Of a stretch of 64,000 bases of DNA, positions 1 to 10,220 are shown one piece after another. The stretch comes from Batkoa obscura. Taxonomy: Eukaryota > Entomophthoromycota > Entomophthoromycetes > Entomophthorales > Batkoaceae. The position numbers were made by a program, and so were the translations under genes. The DNA lies in contig JASVEC010000025.1 of the NCBI GenBank assembly GCA_030770535.1, positions 620,001-684,000 on the forward strand, read 5' to 3'. A model generated the notes under the pieces. The model made no database searches, was not told the origin of the DNA, and was given only the letters and a program-made list of their open reading frames with translations. Each line of letters starts with the position of its first letter. Positions within the stretch are counted from its first letter, which is position 1.

Positions 1-210
1 CAATTTAAACATGGATTGGTCATCATCAATTTTTTATTTGGTAAGTATAAAAATAGAAATTGTTATGATAATTGAATTCAGCCAATATAAATAAAAAATG
101 CTCAACTACATTTAATTTATTTTTGTGGTATCATTAAGTTTTTTAAATAGAACATGAATGTTGATATAACTACTTAAACAGGATTTAAAAGAATTGGATT
201 CGAAAAAAAA

Positions 211-220
211 GTATATAAAG
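211..220 (+). promoter_or_regulatory. TATA-like box of receptor gene A
   Basis: GTATATAAAG lies about 66-75 bases before the ATG at 286. The same octamer TATATAAA lies before paralogue B, which supports it as a core promoter element. Confidence 0.5.
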
Positions 221-285
221 GATATAATAAAATAAATTGAGATTATAGATATAAAGTAGTCTTAAAATTCAATTTGGCTCAAAAC

Positions 286-1520
286 ATGAGCGAGGATCCC
301 TTTTCAGTATATATCAGAGTAGAAGTATACCCAGTAATGTCAAAAATTTCAATTACCTTTGCTTCACTAGCGGTGCTGACAATGATAGCATTATGTAATT
401 TATAAAATCGTTTAATTTAAAACAGATTAAAAATAAATAGCAATATACGATTTTAAATTAGTTAATAGGGTAACGCTTAGGTTGCAAACTGCTATTTCAT
501 GCTATGATATCTGGTTACATTCTGTCCCGCTTTGGGCTCGTGTACATGCTACTCCTGAATCAATCCTATGCCCTTTTATTGGCTACCAGGGTGTGGCTTT
601 TCCTTTACTTTATTGCTTTCTTAATGTTGCTATTGGAATCAATTTACAATTAGTTTTTATACATGGGATTAAAACAACGAAAAAAATTGAAGCAGCTTAC
701 TGGATTGGATCCATTTTACTTACTCTAATAATTACTGTTCCACCGCTTGGTATATTTATATTTTATGAACTTATAAATTTATATTAATATAATTTATACA
801 GCTATGGGGTTGTTTGGATATAGTGATTTCAATGGATGTTATCTCAAAACAGATGATGAAACTTTTGCTAGAACATTTCATTTCTTTACCAATCCTTTAG
901 TTATGTTTACTTGTATGGCTTATTTATTAATCGTTGTGATTTTGGTGTTGATAAAATTATATCGTGGATTAACTATAACAGAAGAGCAAAAACTGGCAAC
1001 AGACAATAGCCGATTGCTTGAAAGTATCAAACATATTAAGCTACTTGCTTCTAGAATGTGAGGCTTTATATTGTTATATGTAAATTACTAAAATAGATTT
1101 AGATTATTATATCCGATAATCATGATATTCACTCACATTGGCCTAGCATTAGGCAAAGCGATCTATGATCTCAGTGGTGCTGACTTTCCAGGATTAGATA
1201 TTTTTACCTATATTACTTTGGGAATGCTAGGAACACTTAATTTTATCGCTTTTTGTTGTGATCCTACTATGCATTCAGCAGTTGAGGAAGCCTATTTGAG
1301 GTTTGTTGGTAGGAAAAGGTCTTGTGATAGCACAGATATTGCGAGTAGCTTTGTATAAGGATAAGTATGAACAAATTTACTTAATTTTAGATAATAGAAG
1401 GTTAAACTTTTTTACTGTCAATATCAACTTAGATTATTTAACGGTTTAGATTCTTCATCACTTAAGCCAGAAGAAGCTTATAAAAAATGGCTAAAGCATT
1501 TATTCGAGTTTTATAGTTAA
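286..1520 (+). CDS. 7TM receptor-like gene A, five exons, altered tail
   Basis: Predicted exons are 286-394, 441-749, 802-1057, 1103-1344 and 1450-1520, joined in frame to about 328 residues. I do not recognise an exact orthologue. The topology is that of a G-protein-coupled receptor: one TM helix in exon 1, three in exon 2 (ending in PPLG), one in exon 3 and two in exon 4. The last helix contains LNFIAFCCDP, which resembles the family-A (N/D)PxxY region. Exon boundaries, phases and lengths match paralogues B and C. Positions 609-822 are identical to 2866-3079 in gene B. The last exon is the weak point: DNA homologous to the SNxIKSL tail of the paralogues is present at 1489-1516 but is read in another frame, so the end of the protein differs or the 3' end is decaying. 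The ligand is unknown. Sensing at the cell surface is inferred from topology only. Confidence 0.7.
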
Positions 1521-2490
1521 TTTAAATACTATGCCCTGAAAAAATGCTCCTAGATTAGCAGTTAACTTTAAACACTATTTCTCAGAGACTAGTAGTTAAA
1601 AATTTATTGCTTTTTCACATGTATATTTTTTACATACCTATTAATTCATATATAAATATTAGTTTTATTGATCAAATATTGGATACAATATTATAGTTTA
1701 TTTAAACAATAAAAATTGAGTTGGCTACTGATTCACATTTTTGAGAATATTAATTTTTATTATTATTTATCCATATTGAACGGTTTGGTTTATTGAAAAC
1801 AGTTTAAGAATTTGAAAAAAATCAATATATGTAATACCTAAAGAAAGTTTGAAGATTTAGAAGATATGAAAATACTGTAATGGGGAAGTCAGGTTTTTCA
1901 CTACTTCAAAAAGTAAGGCAAACTGCGCTTCTTTAAAGGTTTATTCACACTTCTTTGGCCTGTTCAAGGTTTAAACTTTGGACTTTGGATGAGGAGGAAC
2001 AGTATTTTACCACTAGACCATCTCTCATCTGCTTACACTTTTGAGATTTTTTTTAAGAAGGATTAAAACCAAAAAATCGGGCCATAGGCTTAAACGAGTC
2101 CAAAAAAACAAGGATAGTCTACCAACCTAATTTTAAAACTATTAATAATCCACCTCCAATCTATGCTCTATTCCTAGAATAGGCGATTTTGGTAAGACAT
2201 TTTGGCAAACATGCTTTTACTTCAGTATTTTGATCCTATAATAGCTACAGATGGGTAGCTGGTCCTTTTTGCCCTTCGGGTATTACTCGCAAAGCCTCAT
2301 CTTGTATATGTTTTTAATCTAGTCTTTTCTTTTTTCTAAACAAATCACTGGATATTCCTTTAGAACAGGTATATTTAAATAGAACAGGATTTTATCAAGT
2401 GATACAATTGGAACTTCTAATAAACTAGTTTAATAAGAAATGTAACCAAATAAACAAATATATTAAAGGACATCAATCTTTGCATATAAT
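1521..2490. other. Intergenic, no gene seen
   Basis: AT-rich spacer between receptor genes A and B. Apart from one tRNA-like stretch at 1961-2030 I see no coding or repeated structure. Confidence 0.5.
1961..2030 (-). other. tRNA-like relic (SINE head or tRNA pseudogene)
   Basis: On the minus strand the stretch has an A-box-like TGGTCTAGTGG and, about 40 bases later, a T-arm/B-box-like AAGTTTAAACCTT. The acceptor stem does not pair, so it is not a working tRNA. It may be a degraded tRNA gene or the head of a tRNA-derived SINE. No tail or target duplication was recognised. Confidence 0.35.
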
Positions 2491-2500
2491 AGTATATAAA
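2491..2500 (+). promoter_or_regulatory. TATA-like box of receptor gene B
   Basis: AGTATATAAA lies 41-50 bases before the ATG at 2541 and matches the box before gene A. Confidence 0.5.
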
Positions 2501-2540
2501 GATCACAGCTTGACAATCTACTTTTGATTTATTCAATAAC

Positions 2541-3769
2541 ATGGGAACTATTGATGACATACACTATATAATCAAATACCAAGTTTACCCAATAATGTCA
2601 AAAATATCACTTATTTTGGCTTCAATAGTAGTGTTAGCAATGATAGTAATATGTAATTTATAATATTATTTAGATTAAAGCGTATTAAAACAAGTAGCAA
2701 TAATTGATTATAAGTTAGTTGATAGAGTGACTCTTAGGTTACAAACTGCAATTTCATCTTATGATATCTGGTTACATTGTATTCCATTTTGGTCTCGTCA
2801 GTTTAATTATGAAGGATCTCCTTTGTGTACTTTTATTGGTTATCAAGGCGTGGCTTTTCCCTTATTTTATTGCTTTCTTAATGTTGCTATTGGAATCAAT
2901 TTACAATTAGTTTTTATACATGGGATTAAAACAACGAAAAAAATTGAAGCAGCTTACTGGATTGGATCCATTTTACTTACTCTAATAATTACTGTTCCAC
3001 CGCTTGGTATATTTATATTTTATGAACTTATAAATTTATATTAATATAATTTATACAGCTATGGGGTTGTTTGGATATAACAAGTTTAATAGATGTTATA
3101 TTGCAATGGAAGATGAAAAATATACCAGAATGCTCCATTTTTATACTAATGTTTTGGTTATGATTTTTTGTATGATATATCTGTTGATTATAGTAATACT
3201 AGTTGGGTTTAGAATATATCGTGGAGTCAATTTGATGAGTGAACAAGGAGGAATAATAGATGACAACCGACCAAAAAAAAGTGTTAAAAATATCAAATTA
3301 TTTGCCTCAAGAATGTAAGATCTTATATTTTACATTATATTAATTTGTTAAATAAACTTCAGTGTGTTATATCCTATAATCATGATATTTACTCATTCTG
3401 GGCTTGTGTTAACAAAAACAATATATGATCTCACTGGTGTTGCTTCATTAGAGGCTGACGCTTTTGGGTATATTACTATTGGGCTACTCGGAAGTCTTAA
3501 TTGCACTGCATTTTTCCTTGATCCAACTGTACACCATGCGCTTAAGGCTATATACAATAAAATTACAGAGAACCAAAAGATTACTATAAAACAACCTAAT
3601 GAAATGGGTAAATCGGTTTCATTTTAACTAAATAATTTATTGACTTTGAATAGATTGTAATAACGAGTTCGAATTGACTACATTTACAAATGTAGCCAGG
3701 GAAAACGTTAAGAATGAAGCTGAGAGACCTATTTCATTTCATTTTTCCAATTTTATTAAAAGTTTATAG
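2541..3769 (+). CDS. 7TM receptor-like gene B, intact five-exon paralogue
   Basis: Exons 2541-2652, 2698-3006, 3059-3314, 3363-3607 and 3654-3769 join in frame to 345 residues, with GT-AG introns of 45-55 bp. Helices by hydrophobicity: about residues 16-38, 46-68, 82-112, 121-140, 165-200, 226-248 and 258-285, giving seven. Features shared with paralogues are VTLRLQTAISSYDIWLH in helix 2, NVAIGINLQLVF in helix 3, ITVPPLG ending helix 4 and LNCTAFFLDPTVHHAL in helix 7 (compare (N/D)PxxY plus a basic helix 8). The cytoplasmic tail is polar and ends SNFIKSL, a motif kept in C, D and E. A fungal G-protein-coupled receptor role at the plasma membrane is inferred from topology; ligand and G-protein coupling are unknown. 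This is the best reference copy with gene C. Confidence 0.78.
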
Positions 3770-5495
3770 TTTTATATTATATTTTAAATTCAAATCAAAT
3801 ATTAATTGTTTAGTTAGTCATTTTTATATTTCATAATAGTAATAATCTTATTTTTTGATTTATTTGCACTTAAATTGTTAGCTGAGCTTTTCTATAAAAT
3901 ACATGAACGCTTTATTTATTTTTACTAAAAAAAAGTATCAAAGTAAAAAATTGGTCACTGTTTATTTAATTATATTTTCAATTATATTAAGACATTACTG
4001 CTTATAAGTTGTATAAAGTATGTATATAATAGTAACATGTTAATTTTAAAGTATGATCAAAATATGCAGCCACTAAATATTTTACTTATCAATCTTTTAA
4101 AATTTATAGTCAAATCAAAATTTAGATAGCAATAATACACAAATTTAATAATATAAACATGTTACCATCTATACAGAGTCAAGCTTTTTTTGGCTGTCAA
4201 TCCTGTAAAAAATAGTTGTATTTTTAGAAATACTTGAAAGATTATTAATTTCAAGTTTTTAAAGAACAGAATATTAAATAACTTAACCTACATCATGTTT
4301 GATCACATTTTTCAAATTTTTGTAAGTGTATAATCACGCTTTATGTACTTTTAATCCTTTGTTCCATATATCCATTCAGTATGCAATGTTTTTAATCCAG
4401 AAAAATAGAGTTTATGATTGATAACTTTTATAGCTCAATGTCGCTAAAAAGTAGCCAATTTTGAATAGCCAAAATATTATCTTTTTTACTAAGTTGTAAA
4501 ACGTTCTTCACCACATTTTCCATTTTTTACAGAATAGTTAATTTTAATAAATGCAAATTATTAGTACAAAAAATCATTGTTTGATCTATGATAATTCTAA
4601 ACCCTAAGTTTGTCTACTGTAGGGCCTCACTACCAAGTAACACACAGATTGACATTAGATAATAGAATTTTCTCAAATGAGCTGTTAACACTATGGGTAA
4701 ATCCAAATATTAAGGCAAACTTTGAAGCTCTGCTGCTAAGAATTTTATATATCACTATATATTTATGCTGCGAAACATATAGCCTGGACGTTATAATATT
4801 TCTTGTTTTTAATATTTTAAATAATTAGTAATTAATATATTGCAACTATATATATTAACGTCTGACCAATAAGTCATTTTGCTTTTATGTTTATACTATT
4901 ACATGTTATACTTATAACGCCATTTTAGAATTTATATAAATTGTCTAATTATGTTTGATTAAATAGTTTATATATAATTAAGAGCTTCGTTGACATGAAT
5001 AGCTCTACTCTAAATTTAAAAAATACACTACATATTTATGCTTCATATAACTATATGTGTATAGTTGAACAAAAGATCGTATACAAATTATAAGTTAAAT
5101 TGCATTATTGGTCTAACATTTCTAAACAAGTAGCTGAATCGTTCTGTTTTAAATTAACTTGTAATTAAAAAACCTACTAACAAATGCTATAAAAACCCAG
5201 TTAACTCATACTAAAGCTTTATAAGGTTTTACATATAATTACGTTTATTACTACTCATCTGTGTTATGTGCTTACATCTCATTTTAATATTAATTTAAAT
5301 GTCTTTAATTACACTTATCGCGCAAACTGAAAATGATTTCTTTATCCATGTGAGGCTTTAAAGTTATAAAAATAATTAATTAAATCTAATTTTAGAAAAA
5401 GAACTTTAAATAGAATTTGAAGATTTAAATAGTCTATCAAATAGTAACTTAGGGAACGATAATATTTATGATGCTATTTTGAAGTTTTCAATCGT
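3770..5495. other. Intergenic, duplicated 3' flank of receptor genes
   Basis: No gene seen. The stretch around 4290-4420 resembles the DNA downstream of receptor genes C (17700-17830) and D (20490-20600): each has a GATCACA/ATCACA stretch and then a run like TATCCATWCAGTATGCAATGTTTTTAAT. This indicates that the receptor genes were duplicated together with about 0.6-1 kb of downstream flank. Confidence 0.5.
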
Positions 5496-5502
5496 CACAG
5501 AA

Positions 5503-5513
5503 GCGGTGAAATG
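5503..5513 (+). promoter_or_regulatory. GCGG box upstream of SPRY gene S1
   Basis: GCGGTGAAATG. A similar box, GCGGYRAAATAAG, precedes S2, S3, S4 and S5 some tens of bases before a TATA-like site, so it may bind a regulator common to the family. Confidence 0.45.
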
Positions 5514-5555
5514 CAGTATTAACGTACTAAAGTAAAATTATAAGGTACAAAAAGA

Positions 5556-5656
5556 TGAGGATGTTTTTTTTGGCTTCATCACTTTCTCCATTTTTTAAGC
5601 GCTATTTGAGCAGAAAGATTATTAGTAGAATTCTTAAATAAAAAAACACATTCCCA
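5556..5656 (+). mobile_element. TGGGGATGT MITE, copy 1
   Basis: About 100 bp from TGAGGATGT to an end like ACATTCCCA, with the family core AAGCGCTATTTGAGC. It ends one base before the S1 start codon, so it forms the 5' leader of that gene. Confidence 0.85.
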
Positions 5657-5657
5657 A

Positions 5658-6476
5658 ATGATTGCTTACGTTGTAATCGGAGGCTTTTGCCTTTTATTAT
5701 TTGCCTTACTGCCTTACATATATAAGCACTATTATGTTACTTCTAATAATGACTCTAATAAAATAAGCACCAGGACCGAGGTTGACAATAGGCCTATAAG
5801 TAGGGATAGGAATACACAAGTTGGAGAAGGTAGTGTTCTAATCGAGCCAACTTCAGAAATACTAGAGAATACTTTAATTATAAAAAGCTATAAATTTAGC
5901 GTTAGTACTGAAGAACAAGATAAAATTAGCGAAAAAGAAAAGCATCATGTACTTTTTAGCGATGATTGCATTATACAAGCAAAGCGCCAAGACTTAAATC
6001 CAGAGTCCCTCTATTATGAGATTGAATTAGTTGATTTCGCTGATGACTTTGAGTTATTGTTTGGGTATGCAGATAAAAGTACTTCTAAAATTCATGGTAA
6101 TTTGATATTTTCAATACTAAATTTACAATTTTACTAATTCATTATAGGATCCCATATTTTGCTAAATAATAAAATATATGGTGTAAATGTAAATGAAAAG
6201 CAATATCCAAATGCTTTTGTTCACACTCTCAAAAAGGATGATATTATAGGATGTTTCTATGATTTAGTATCAAATGAGATAACATTTACTTATAATGGTA
6301 ATGATTTATGTTATTATCAATTCCAATCTAATATAATGTATCCTACGATATATAGTACCAAAGGTACTCTACTTAAATACAATGTTGGAAATCAACCATT
6401 CCTTTATCGACGAGCTAATCAACTTAAGCTTGGTTTAGCAGATGACTATGTACAAGAGGTTCCCCCTAATTATTAG
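5658..6476 (+). CDS. Single-pass SPRY protein with C-terminal PPxY (S1), Ssh4/Ear1-like
   Basis: Exons 5658-6096 and 6148-6476 join to 255 residues. Residues about 3-24 form an N-terminal membrane segment, followed by a polar linker and then a SPRY (B30.2-type) domain from about residue 75. Domain landmarks are YYEIELVDFADDFELLFGYA, DIIGCFYDLVSNEITFTYNG and QPFLYRRANQLKLGLA. The protein ends VPPNY, a PPxY motif of the kind bound by WW domains of Rsp5/Nedd4 ligases. TM + SPRY + PPxY is the layout of yeast Ssh4/Ear1, membrane adaptors that bring cargo to Rsp5 in the endosome and vacuole pathway; that role is inferred. The MITE against the start codon separates the gene from its TATA-like site. 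Exon 2, the intron and the 3' flank are nearly identical to S2. Confidence 0.75.
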
Positions 6477-7050
6477 TTTGAGCTTTCAATATCACTTTTA
6501 GTATCTAAGGAACATAAAGTTTCAACAACTCAACTGCATTATTAAGTAATTGAATAGAACATTATGTTTTTTTAAAACTTTAGATAAAGAAAGAATATAA
6601 AATAGATGATCAAAAAAGGGAGCGTTTTAAACTATTAAATGATTCCTATAACTCACTAAATGTTTGTTATGACAACTTAGTTACTTTATATTTAGATAAA
6701 TAAAAGTTTAATTTAATTAAAGGTGTATTTTTCTGTTTGATTTGGGTTTAAATTTTCAAAATCTGTAAACGAATGCCTTTTTCCACACCATAAAAAATGG
6801 GTGAAATAATGTAGAATAAAACTTCAAAATTTTATTAGTAAAATAATAAAATGAATACGCTCTTACTAACTAAAATAAAAACATAAATATTTGAGTTGAT
6901 GAACCCTAGGAACTGAACCATTCATAGGGAGCCTTACTGGAATCACAGGAGTAGTTTCCATATTTTTCATATCTTTGGTAGAATGAGAAAGTCGAAATGG
7001 AAGTTATACATGTTCTAATTTCCATGAAGTCCCTCATTGAATGAAGAGAT
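5996..7050 (+). repeat. Inverted segmental duplication, left copy
   Basis: The last part of S1 exon 1, its intron, exon 2 and about 500 bp of 3' flank match the reverse complement of about 26595-27649, with position p matching 33645-p. It is nearly identical to about 6948 and clearly weaker to about 7050. A 21-bp block at 6790-6810 is flipped relative to the other copy. Confidence 0.85.
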
Positions 7051-7278
7051 GAAGGTGGCGGCGGGTTGAAATGGGGAGAGGTAAAACTCGTAAAGTTCAA
7101 AAAAAATCTATACTACAAAAAAACAAAAGCTTAATAAATTTCAAATGTAAATTGGTATTGTTATAGTTGTTTTTGTCGTAATCTTTAACAGATATTTATC
7201 GTTAAAATTCACAAAAATAACATGAAAATAACTAAATAAATAGCACCACTCCGAGTACAAAACATAGTAAATTATTAG
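6477..7278. other. Spacer between S1 and receptor relic X
   Basis: No gene of its own is seen. The first ~570 bp belong to the inverted duplication. Short open frames on the minus strand near 6906-7100 have no support. Confidence 0.5.
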
Positions 7279-8313
7279 TTACAAGGTTATTAAAAACTTT
7301 TTTACAATTCTATAATATACTGCTTTGATCACATGGTGAATAGTTAGATCAGAAAAGAGAACCATAAAATCAAGAGTCCCCAATAACCTATCTGCTGTAT
7401 AAATTAAAACCTTTAATTCAGGAGCCTCGAAATTAGAAAGACCATAAACGGTTTGATTGATTACTAACTCAATATGGTAAATGATCACAGTTATAGGATA
7501 TGATACACTAAAAGCTTGTGTTAATTTGATAATTTATGCTAATGAAATACTTTACATCCTCGAAGTAAATAGCTTTATATTTTTGATACCTTCAGCTAAT
7601 TAACTAGTATCTATATCTACTTTTCTTCTTTTGTTACGTTCAGCACCTTAAATAGCTTAGTGAGAATAAAGATCACAATTATTAATAGATGAGCCATAGA
7701 AAGTATTGTAGTTAAATTATTTGCATAGAAATAAAACAATTTAATAACATTTTCACCCTCCACAACAATGAAACATCCAGTGTAACAACCATACCCAATT
7801 AATCCCGTTGCTAGGGCAAAATTGTATTATTATATGCTCACAAATACCTCAAATAGTATTATACCAAGTGGAGAAATTATAACTAATAATAGAAGCACAG
7901 AAGTACTAATTCAGTAGCCAACTTCAATTTTTTTTAGCTACATTGATGTTATGTATAAATACTAACTGTAAACTAATTCTAATAGCAGCTTTAAGGAAAC
8001 TATAATATAAGGGAAAGAATGATAGCTAATGACTGATAAAAATACATAATAGAGATTCTTCATAATTATAAGTTTGATTCCATAATGGTAAGGAATGCAA
8101 CCAAATATTATACATTATAATATCAGTTTATAAGTATAGGGTTGCCCTATCTACTAGTTTTCAATTGAACCATTACGTTGATGATTTAATATTATAAAAC
8201 TTACTCAATGCAATCATTGTAAGTACAACTACGACTGTTAATACCAACGATATTTTGCACACTGCTGGATAAACCACTTTACTTATATACTTTGCATATT
8301 CAATAACATTCAT
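7279..8313 (-). pseudogene. 7TM receptor-like pseudogene X
   Basis: On the minus strand exon 1 runs from ATG 8313 to 8205 (109 nt, as in A, C and D) and encodes a TM1 like KISLVLTVVVLTMIAL. Exon 2 (about 8160-7860) keeps IWLHSLPLWNQ and LQLVFIHNINVA but has several stops (for example after NWFN and after the first LYL) and a frameshift in the KK run before helix 4. Exon 3 is degraded. Exon 4 (7488-7279) is still open with IIYHIELVINQTVYGL and LLGTLDFMVLFSDLTIHHVIKAVYYRIV. The SNxIKSL tail exon was not found. A decayed host gene, most like paralogues C and E. Confidence 0.75.
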
Positions 8314-8446
8314 ATTGGCCAAAAAATCACTTTTATCATAAATAGTAGTTTTTTATTGTGTTTATACAATTTTTGTTCCTATTGTTTTAGTTCTTTAGTT
8401 TAATTTTCAACTATAGTCTAAAAATAATATGACTCATTCAATTAAA

Positions 8447-8547
8447 TGGGGATGTATTTTTGTGTTTAAGAATTTTACTAACAATTTTTCCGCTTAAATA
8501 GCGCTTAAAAAATGGAAAAGGTGATGAAGTCAAAAAAAACATCCCCA
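8447..8547 (-). mobile_element. TGGGGATGT MITE, copy 2
   Basis: Full-length reverse-oriented copy starting TGGGGATGTATTTTTGTG and ending ACATCCCCA. It lies upstream of pseudogene X. Confidence 0.88.
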
Positions 8548-8861
8548 AATTATGAAATTTACTTTTTCTTTAGCCTGATTACTTTTTAAGGTTAAGACTT
8601 AAAAAATATATTATCGATATTCATAAACAATAAAAAAACAGACTCCTATTTTTTAATATCATATAAAGTAAAACACTAAATGGTTGATTTAAACAATATA
8701 ATAACTATACCAGTTTATTATTTTTAGTTTTAGTGGTCTCATTGGATGATAATAGATTGATAATATTTAATAGTTTGTACCACTGGTTAATAACGATATA
8801 AAATTTTTGAAAGGTTAATGTATCCCATATTATCGCTATGATATTTTGATTAAATAACATA

Positions 8862-8959
8862 TGGGGATGTTTTTTTTGGTTTCATTACTTTTCCATTTTT
8901 AAGCGCTATTTGAGCGGAAAAATTGTTAGTAAAATTCTTAAATAAAAAAGACATCCCCA
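8862..8959 (+). mobile_element. TGGGGATGT MITE, copy 3
   Basis: TGGGGATGT to ACATCCCCA with TA on both sides and slight internal deletions. A good example of the family ends. Confidence 0.92.
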
Positions 8960-10220
8960 TATCTTATTTGCATTTCAATAATTTTAATTATTAAGTTATT
9001 AAACTATACATATTGTTTAATAAATTAATTTGGTTTAAATTTTAAAATAAAATTTAAAACAGTTAATCATTTCATCAGTATTTATAATTTATTCAACATA
9101 AAACTATTTTTCAACAATGGAAAAATGAATATAAAACAAAAAAAAAATTCGAATATTATATTAAAAAAATCCCAAAAGAGCAAAGGCTCCTAGGCGTATA
9201 TTATCAAGGGTAAAAAACATACTACAAGTAAACTGATCAAAACAAGGACAAAGGTAAGGAGGGAGAGCTGATAGAAAAGGGAAAGCTAGGGAAGTGATAG
9301 AAAATTTCACTTGACATTTAACAGCTTTAAGTCTAAAAGGTTGTACTTAATAGCTTAAAAATACATTTTAGTTAAAGTGAGACAGATGTTCAAAAGAGCA
9401 AAGGAGGTAGTGGATGCGGCGATTTGTTTAGCTGATAAGTTTTTGTAAATAAAGTGGATAACTCATATCCCAATAATTATAATAAAAGCTTGAGACGAGG
9501 GTAATAAAAAGGTAAAGACAAACTTTATAATTTATAGATAGAATTTCTTATATCATTATAAAACAATTTTTTATTATAACTATTGAAATTAATTTATTAT
9601 AATAATTATAGAAATAATTAGAACTATAAAAAAACAAGTTAATTTTAGTAACTTACATTATCCATGTGAGACACTAGAAAAACAATGATATTTTATTTTG
9701 CTAGGAAATAGTTAGTGAATGATAAAGCATTAAATCGATCATTTGAATAATATGAGGCAACGAAAGGGAGGATTTTAGTTCTAAATTTAAAAGGATTCAA
9801 TTGATTATTTTATTTTATTTGGTTTCATTTATTTTAAGATATAAATAAAAAATAAATTGTTTGAATTAAAACAAAATATTACAAAACTCTCAATAGACAA
9901 TATAAAATAGAAAGTATACCTAATCCAAAAAGAATAGACTGTAATTACGAAATTTCGCTCTAGATTTTAACAATAATACGAAGGTCACGGGCTTTACTAA
10001 AGTAGCAACGACATTTAGGTGAGTGACCATCACTTGATAACCCTTATTACAAATACACTAAATCATAGTAGAATTTAAAATATAAATTTATCGCTAAAAT
10101 CCTATCCTTAATATTCGAATAAAAAAAGAAAATAAAGCATAAATAAAAAAAGGATAAATAGGAAAGAATTTCAAAAAAACTATTAAAAATTTTATTATTA
10201 TTATTATTATTAAAGAAAAA
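8960..10220. other. Intergenic, no gene seen
   Basis: AT-rich spacer between MITE copy 3 and the M64 peptidase gene. I found no open frame with family likeness, no RNA gene and no clear repeat. Confidence 0.5.

Noticed and set aside
4610-4828. 72-residue open frame after receptor B
   Set aside because: No family likeness, no supporting splice or promoter context, and the 3' part is AT-rich noise.
6906-7100. Minus-strand frame near the inverted duplication
   Set aside because: The frame is not kept in the homologous flank at about 26595-26740.
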